From the NCBI GenBank assembly GCA_002361335.1, contig DESS01000061.1, positions 1-10,927 of the forward strand: 10,927 bases of DNA. Direction: 5' to 3'. How positions within the stretch are numbered: position 1 is the first letter of the stretch; every line of letters starts with the position of its first letter. The notes beneath the pieces are model-generated. The model was not told the DNA's origin. It did no database searches and worked only from the letters and a program-made list of their open reading frames with translations. Origin of the DNA: Richelia sp. UBA3308 (lineage in GTDB: Bacteria > Cyanobacteriota > Cyanobacteriia > Cyanobacteriales > Nostocaceae). Both the position numbers and the translations under genes were made by a program. Shown in pieces: positions 7,327 to 10,927 of the stretch.

Positions 7327-7457
7327 GTCAAGGTAATAAGTAAGGATGTTAGCTAGAATAATTAACCGAAAAACAAACTCAAGCCCCTCGATTCATCGAT
7401 GGGGTAATAATTCTAAATTCTTCATTTGGCCATTCTAAATTTTAAATTCACCTTGAC
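7327..7457. repeat. Nested inverted-repeat element (about 131 bp), possible MITE or IS-end relic
   Basis: Three complementary pairs are nested. The outer pair is GTCAAGGTAA (7327-7336) with TCACCTTGAC (7448-7457), 9 of 10 matching. The inner pair is TAGAATAATTA (7354-7364) with TAATAATTCTA (7405-7415), 10 of 11 matching. The core is a hairpin at 7384-7404 in which CCCCTCGA pairs with TCGA-T-GGGG around TTCA, with one bulged T. There is also a direct repeat ATTCTAAATT at 7410-7419 and 7432-7441. No ORF lies inside. The GC-rich core hairpin in AT-rich DNA resembles the subterminal hairpins of IS200/IS605-type elements, but no transposase remnant is seen. Confidence 0.4.
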
Positions 7458-7597
7458 ATTATTTAGTTCCGAATACAATAAAGAATTCATACTAACCTTA
7501 AATATGAAGTGAATATACGGAAGATTTCCCCATAAAATTCAAAGATAATATACATAAAATTTTTAGAAGCAGTAAGGCTATATAGATTTTATTGATT

Positions 7598-7619
7598 TTT
7601 TAAGAATATTTTAAGAATA
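7598..7619. promoter_or_regulatory. Perfect tandem 11-bp repeat TTTTAAGAATA x2 upstream of the GT-like gene
   Basis: Two identical 11-mers are back to back, 32 bp before the ATG at 7652. A weaker third copy (7 of 11 matches) precedes them at 7587-7597. The 11-bp spacing would put a bound regulator on one face of the helix. The period equals that of cyanobacterial Pho boxes, but the base pattern does not match the PyTTAAPyPy consensus well. An operator role is inference. Confidence 0.4.
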
Positions 7620-7651
7620 ATTGTTCCAATAATTTAAGACGGAGTATTTTC

Positions 7652-8419
7652 ATGAATAAAAGTTTCTGTTTTAGTATTCTCGCTCTCAAGCCCAAATATC
7701 AACTTTTAGCTAAAGAATTTGCAGAAAATATAGAGAAACACTCTCCAGAAACTACAGTAGTAATCGGAACAGATAATCCTGATGCATTTAATGACTGTAG
7801 TAATGTATTTGCCTTCAAACTGAAAAAAAAGGGAATTCTTCATTGCTATCACGATAAGCGATTTGTCATTGAGAAAGCATTAACAAAATTCAACGTAGCA
7901 ATACAGATAGATGCAGATACAAAAATTTTTAATAGTCTACCAGAGTCGATAGAAAAGTCAACAGGATTAGCAGCAGTACACATTGAAAATCTTGTTGAAC
8001 ATGCACAAAAATACAATCCTGAAAGATTAATCTATCTTCGTAAATTGGCTGACAAACTTAACATCGATATTAATTCTGTAAGCTATATCGGAGAATCATT
8101 ATTTGCGGTGTCTGCAGATGGAGATAAAACTTCAGAATTTCTCAAGCAATGGGATTTGATTGCTCGTTATCTAGAATTACATAGAATCCATGCAGGTTCA
8201 GGACATGGTATTGGATTAGCAGCAGCCAAAGCAGGATTAGAAATTACTAAGCCCTCTTGGCTAGAAAGCATCAATGAAGCTAAACGTCATTTAGATGCTG
8301 CTGCATGGAAATCAAATAAAACTTTATGGAATCATTTAAGCCGCAGAATAGACTATCACTACCGCTTCAATAAAGCTCGAATTCTTGCTCTTAAAGATTT
8401 CAACTTTTACTATCGATAA
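7652..8419 (+). CDS. Putative GT-A-type glycosyltransferase, first of a tandem paralogue pair
   Basis: A 255-aa soluble protein that I do not recognise as a named enzyme. Its layout fits a GT-A nucleotide-sugar transferase: an N-terminal Rossmann-like alternation (FCFSILAL, then VVIGTDNP at about 36-43), the conserved block CYHDKRF (65-71), and IDAD with an Asp-Ala-Asp triad at 87-89 that matches the metal-binding DxD motif. Further on are a GES segment with Glu148 and GHGIGLAAAKAG (184-195). The C-terminus ends in the short aromatic motif DFNFYYR. There is no signal peptide and no membrane segment. The next gene is a clear paralogue that keeps all these blocks. The start is well supported by GGAG 7 bp upstream. 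Context suggests sugar addition to a surface glycan. GT8-like or another DxD family is possible; substrate and product are unknown. Confidence 0.7.
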   Translation: MNKSFCFSILALKPKYQLLAKEFAENIEKHSPETTVVIGTDNPDAFNDCSNVFAFKLKKKGILHCYHDKRFVIEKALTKFNVAIQIDADTKIFNSLPESIEKSTGLAAVHIENLVEHAQKYNPERLIYLRKLADKLNIDINSVSYIGESLFAVSADGDKTSEFLKQWDLIARYLELHRIHAGSGHGIGLAAAKAGLEITKPSWLESINEAKRHLDAAAWKSNKTLWNHLSRRIDYHYRFNKARILALKDFNFYYR

Positions 8420-8465
8420 ATTGTCTTAATAAACTCTATATATTGGCAATTTCATAAACCAATGA

Positions 8466-8495
8466 TTATAAATATAATCCTGGGATGTTTTATAA
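8466..8495. repeat. Imperfect hairpin between the paralogous GT-like genes
   Basis: TTATAAA (8466-8472) pairs with TTTATAA (8489-8495), and inside it ATCC pairs with GGAT, separated by an unpaired internal loop. It lies 46 nt after the first paralogue's stop and 29 nt before the second's start. The stem is mostly A/T and no T-run follows on the plus strand, so it is weak as a terminator. Confidence 0.25.
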
Positions 8496-8524
8496 AAAAA
8501 TCATCAAAAAATCAATAAATATTT

Positions 8525-9379
8525 ATGACATCACAATCATTAAAACAATCATCAAAATATTGTTTTTGTACATTAGCTCTAGGTGCCAATTATTGTAATC
8601 TAGCATTAGAATTAGCAAAAGATTTAAAACAATATTCTCCTACAATTCCTTTAGTAATATTGACAGATAGACCGCAAAAATTTAGCCAAGTCACAAATGT
8701 TTTAGCATTCCCACATAGACAGCAAAGTATTGGATGTTATCATGACAAACGTTTTGCGATCGCCAAAGCATTATCACTGTTTAACTCATGTATATTTATT
8801 GATGCTGATATGAGAATTTTGGCATCGGTACCAGATGATTTGTCATGGCAACCAGGAATAACAGCAAGAATAGCATGGCATAACATTCTTAAACACAACA
8901 AAAATAAATTGGAAATCAATATTTTAAACAATATTGCCCACAAATTAAACTTAGATCTTACAGATATCACTTTTGTACATGAATGTTTATTTGTAGTCAC
9001 TAGAGATAAAGGACGGGAACTTGAATTCCTGAAAAATTGGGAGAAGATTGCTGCTTATTGTGAACTACATAAATTTTATCGAGGTGAAGGACATACCATA
9101 GGATTAGCAGCAGCTCAAGCAGGAATAGAAATTAGAACTAATCCCATGCCGGAGATTAAATTTTTCAAAGATAAGTTAGAATTGAACAAAATAAAAAGTG
9201 GCAAGATAGAGCGAAGTGAAGTAGATATTTACTTAGATAAACAAAAAAAATTAGAATACCCCCGCAAATCGATTTTATTTCGATTTATAAATAAAATTAG
9301 TAGCATTATTATGTATTTATATCGGTCATTACGCCTGAGAGTTTTGACCATCAGAGATATAAAATTCTATTATCAGTAA
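8525..9379 (+). CDS. Putative GT-A-type glycosyltransferase, second of a tandem paralogue pair
   Basis: A 284-aa paralogue of the preceding gene. Over roughly the first 95 aligned residues about 45% are identical by eye. It keeps CYHDKRF (71-77), the DxD-like IDAD (Asp93-Ala-Asp95, exactly 22 residues after CYHD as in its partner), Glu153 in HECLF, GEGHTIGLAAAQAG (187-200) and an aromatic C-terminal end (RDIKFYYQ). It differs by about seven extra N-terminal residues and by a lysine-rich stretch at about 211-250 that replaces a shorter segment, followed by a hydrophobic patch (FRFINKISSIIMYLY) that could lie against a membrane. ATG 8525 is the first Met and lacks a visible Shine-Dalgarno. The gene lies 105 bp after its paralogue and may be co-transcribed. 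The duplication suggests two related sugar-transfer steps; the activity is inferred, not known. Confidence 0.7.
   Translation: MTSQSLKQSSKYCFCTLALGANYCNLALELAKDLKQYSPTIPLVILTDRPQKFSQVTNVLAFPHRQQSIGCYHDKRFAIAKALSLFNSCIFIDADMRILASVPDDLSWQPGITARIAWHNILKHNKNKLEINILNNIAHKLNLDLTDITFVHECLFVVTRDKGRELEFLKNWEKIAAYCELHKFYRGEGHTIGLAAAQAGIEIRTNPMPEIKFFKDKLELNKIKSGKIERSEVDIYLDKQKKLEYPRKSILFRFINKISSIIMYLYRSLRLRVLTIRDIKFYYQ
8756..8763. repeat. HIP1 octamer GCGATCGC
   Basis: A perfect HIP1 palindrome in the second GT-like paralogue, just after its CYHDKRF codons. The first paralogue lacks it at the equivalent place. Confidence 0.9.
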
Positions 9380-9466
9380 CAAAATAAATATTGAATAATT
9401 GATATTAAATAAATACAGCACGCTCGTTTTTATTTTGAGTAAACTACTATATTTTAAAACTCTTGT

Positions 9467-9534
9467 GGTACGGAGAGCAGCGCGCAGAAAGGGGGTTTCC
9501 CCCATGAGCGACTGCGGAGCATCCCTGCCCGTCC
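9467..9534. repeat. GC-rich imperfect palindrome, probable dispersed repeat
   Basis: This 68-bp GC-rich island lies in AT-rich DNA between two convergent genes. Paired arms, from outside in, are GGTACGG (9467-9473) with CCGTCC (9529-9534), GCAG (9477-9480) with CTGC (9525-9528), CGCAG (9483-9487) with CTGCG (9512-9516), and GGGGG (9491-9495) with CCCCC (9499-9503) around TTT. Its base composition and stem structure resemble the interspersed palindromic repeats common in filamentous cyanobacteria. A small open frame (9399-9584) runs through it but looks spurious. It could also serve as a two-way terminator for the genes on each side. Confidence 0.55.
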
Positions 9535-9619
9535 AAATCTACCAGCAGCTCTATGAAATATGCTGTAAATTAATAACGAGGTAGACAAGGCCAAAAAATC
9601 AATTAGTCAAGGGTGCCCG

Positions 9620-10738
9620 TCAATTCCTCTGATATCGCATTCCAGGAAGTTGAGTAACCAAGCCCATTAATTCCAATTGTAATAAAGCAGAAGAAACTTT
9701 ATTAGCAGGCATTTGAGTTTGTTGAATAATTAAATCAAAAGGTAAAGATTCTGAGGAAATAGTTTTCATGACTCGATGTAATTCTGGTGGTAAATCTGGC
9801 AATGGCTTCTCTACATCCGATGTCAAATTTCCGACATTACTAACTTGAGGAATGGCACCCAACATTTTTAATAATTCATCTAATTCTTTGAGAATAGGAG
9901 TAGCGCCTTGAGAAACTAACTTTAAGCATCCCTCAGAAGAGAAATCATCAAGTCTTCCCGGCAATGCATAAACATCTCTACCAAATTCATTAGCGTAATC
10001 GGCAGTAATTAAAGCGCCAGATTTTTTCGGTGCTTCCATCACCAAAACAGCACGAGATAAACCCGCAATAATCCGATTGCGTCGGGGAAAGTGAGTGCGA
10101 TGGGGTTGGGTTTTTGTCGGATATTCACTTAAAACAAAACCTTGATTCAAAATCTGTTTGTATAATTCCCGGTTTTTCGCGGGATAAATCACATCTACAC
10201 CCGTACCCAAAGCAGCAATAGTACGTCCCCCGGCTTTAATTGCAGCACAATGAGAAGCGCTATCAATTCCCTCTGCTAAACCAGAAACCACAGTAAAACC
10301 ATTTTCTACTAAAGCAGAACTTATGCGGCGTGTCCAACGGATACCGTATTCCGTCGGTTGGCGCGTGCCCACTATTGCAACCAGGGGTTTTTGTGCCAAA
10401 TTTTCTTGTAATTCTACCTCACCACAATAGTACAATACTGCTGGGGGGCTAGGAATTTCTAGCAATAAGCGGGGGTAGTCAGCATCTGCTGGTGTCCAAA
10501 AATTCGGATTTTCTTGTTCATGCTGTTTGAGAAACTGTAGTGGATTGATTTGGGAACGTTGTTTAAGTACCTTATGCAAAGTTTGTAAACCAAAACCCCC
10601 AACCTTTCCCAATTGAGAAGAATTTGCTTCCCAAGCAGTTTTCGGCGAACCAAAATGTTGGTATAATCTTTGTAATAATACTGGTCCAACCCCTGAAACT
10701 TTTGACCAAGCCAGCCAGTATGCACGTTCTTCGGTCAA
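9620..10738 (-). CDS. dprA: DNA-processing protein DprA
   Basis: The DprA/Smf protein binds incoming single-stranded DNA in the cytoplasm and loads RecA during natural transformation. It has 372 aa, in the normal range. An N-terminal helical (SAM-like) region covers about 1-80. The Rossmann-fold core follows with VGTR (123-126), SGLAEGID (152-159), GTG (178-180), FPRRNRIIAGLS (217-228), SGALITA (240-246) and ALPG (258-261). A C-terminal winged helix spans about 315-371. The segment usually written G-x-N-x-L-I-x-x-G-A reads GCLKLVSQGA here, a mild variation. The TTG start at 10736-10738 is supported by GAGG 8 bp upstream. The gene stands alone on the minus strand, convergent with the GT-like pair, so it is not part of that glycan set. 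Confidence 0.96.
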   Translation of the reverse strand: MTEERAYWLAWSKVSGVGPVLLQRLYQHFGSPKTAWEANSSQLGKVGGFGLQTLHKVLKQRSQINPLQFLKQHEQENPNFWTPADADYPRLLLEIPSPPAVLYYCGEVELQENLAQKPLVAIVGTRQPTEYGIRWTRRISSALVENGFTVVSGLAEGIDSASHCAAIKAGGRTIAALGTGVDVIYPAKNRELYKQILNQGFVLSEYPTKTQPHRTHFPRRNRIIAGLSRAVLVMEAPKKSGALITADYANEFGRDVYALPGRLDDFSSEGCLKLVSQGATPILKELDELLKMLGAIPQVSNVGNLTSDVEKPLPDLPPELHRVMKTISSESLPFDLIIQQTQMPANKVSSALLQLELMGLVTQLPGMRYQRN

Positions 10739-10831
10739 TTTTATTTCCTCATTCCTACCATTTTATTGTTCCCAAAAACAGTAGGAGAAACCCCAGGAGG
10801 GGGAAGTCATATCATGTCCGGTTAAACAGTT

Positions 10832-10861
10832 ATCATATCTGTGGGGAGAGATGAGTAACAA
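10832..10861 (-). promoter_or_regulatory. Candidate dprA promoter
   Basis: On the minus strand TTGTTA (10856-10861) and TATGAT (10832-10837) are 18 bp apart. This is a good -10 and a fair -35 at an acceptable distance, about 90 nt before the dprA start. The direct repeat TCATATC occurs at 10807-10813 and 10833-10839, 26 bp apart, with the second copy overlapping the -10 box, so a regulator site is possible. Confidence 0.35.
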
Positions 10862-10927
10862 GTAATGAGTCTTCATGGTTATGTTGGTAAAAATGGTCAT
10901 TCTTAAGTCTTGGTTATATAGTAAGTA

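Larger units (their letters stand above)
7258..7651. other. 394-bp intergenic region after gloB
   Basis: No protein gene is supported here. The region holds a perfect 6-bp hairpin just after gloB (7272-7291), a nested inverted-repeat element (7327-7457) and a tandem 11-bp repeat (7598-7619) just before the next gene. The ribosome site GGAG at 7641-7644 lies 7 bp before the ATG at 7652. The remainder is plain AT-rich DNA. Confidence 0.65.

Noticed and set aside
9399..9584. 61-aa open frame on the plus strand
   Set aside because: It runs through the GC-rich palindrome, has no ribosome site and no recognisable motif, and begins just after the preceding gene. It is best explained by the repeat.
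10624..10854. 76-aa plus-strand open frame over the dprA start
   Set aside because: Antisense to the dprA N-terminus and its likely promoter, with no ribosome site or motif.

Overview
The window looks like chromosomal DNA of a filamentous, probably heterocyst-forming cyanobacterium. Several independent signs point there. The DNA is AT-rich. There are three perfect copies of the HIP1 octamer GCGATCGC. A GCCCAAT heptamer array of the kind scattered through Nostocales genomes sits at the left edge. The ABC exporter resembles HepA, the exporter linked to the heterocyst envelope polysaccharide. The organism call is inference; no rRNA or tRNA marker is present.

Layout. Positions 1-67 hold the heptamer array. 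Positions 73-4945 carry three minus-strand genes: a GT4 glycosyltransferase (3755-4945) closed by a hairpin terminator, then an ABC exporter (1301-3547) and a second GT4 glycosyltransferase (73-1284) spaced only 16 bp apart, so probably one transcript. A 520-bp divergent region (4958-5477) separates these from plus-strand genes: a polysaccharide pyruvyl transferase family protein (5478-6401), glyoxalase II gloB (6484-7257), and two tandem paralogous putative GT-A-type glycosyltransferases (7652-8419 and 8525-9379). A GC-rich palindromic repeat lies in the convergent gap before dprA (9620-10738, minus strand), whose likely promoter is near the right edge.

Together, the two GT4 enzymes, the lipid/polysaccharide-type exporter, the pyruvyl transferase and the DxD-containing pair fit assembly, decoration and export of a surface polysaccharide. 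gloB and dprA are housekeeping genes that look incidental to it.

The most unusual feature is the exporter's C-terminal extension of about 150 residues. It appears to be two tandem copies of a histidine-kinase dimerisation (HisKA/DHp)-like helical hairpin, and neither copy has histidine at the phospho-acceptor position. Other items worth a second look are the tandem CYHDKRF/DAD paralogue pair, two perfect short tandem repeats just upstream of glycosyltransferase genes, a nested inverted-repeat element at 7327-7457, and the GC-rich palindrome at 9467-9534.
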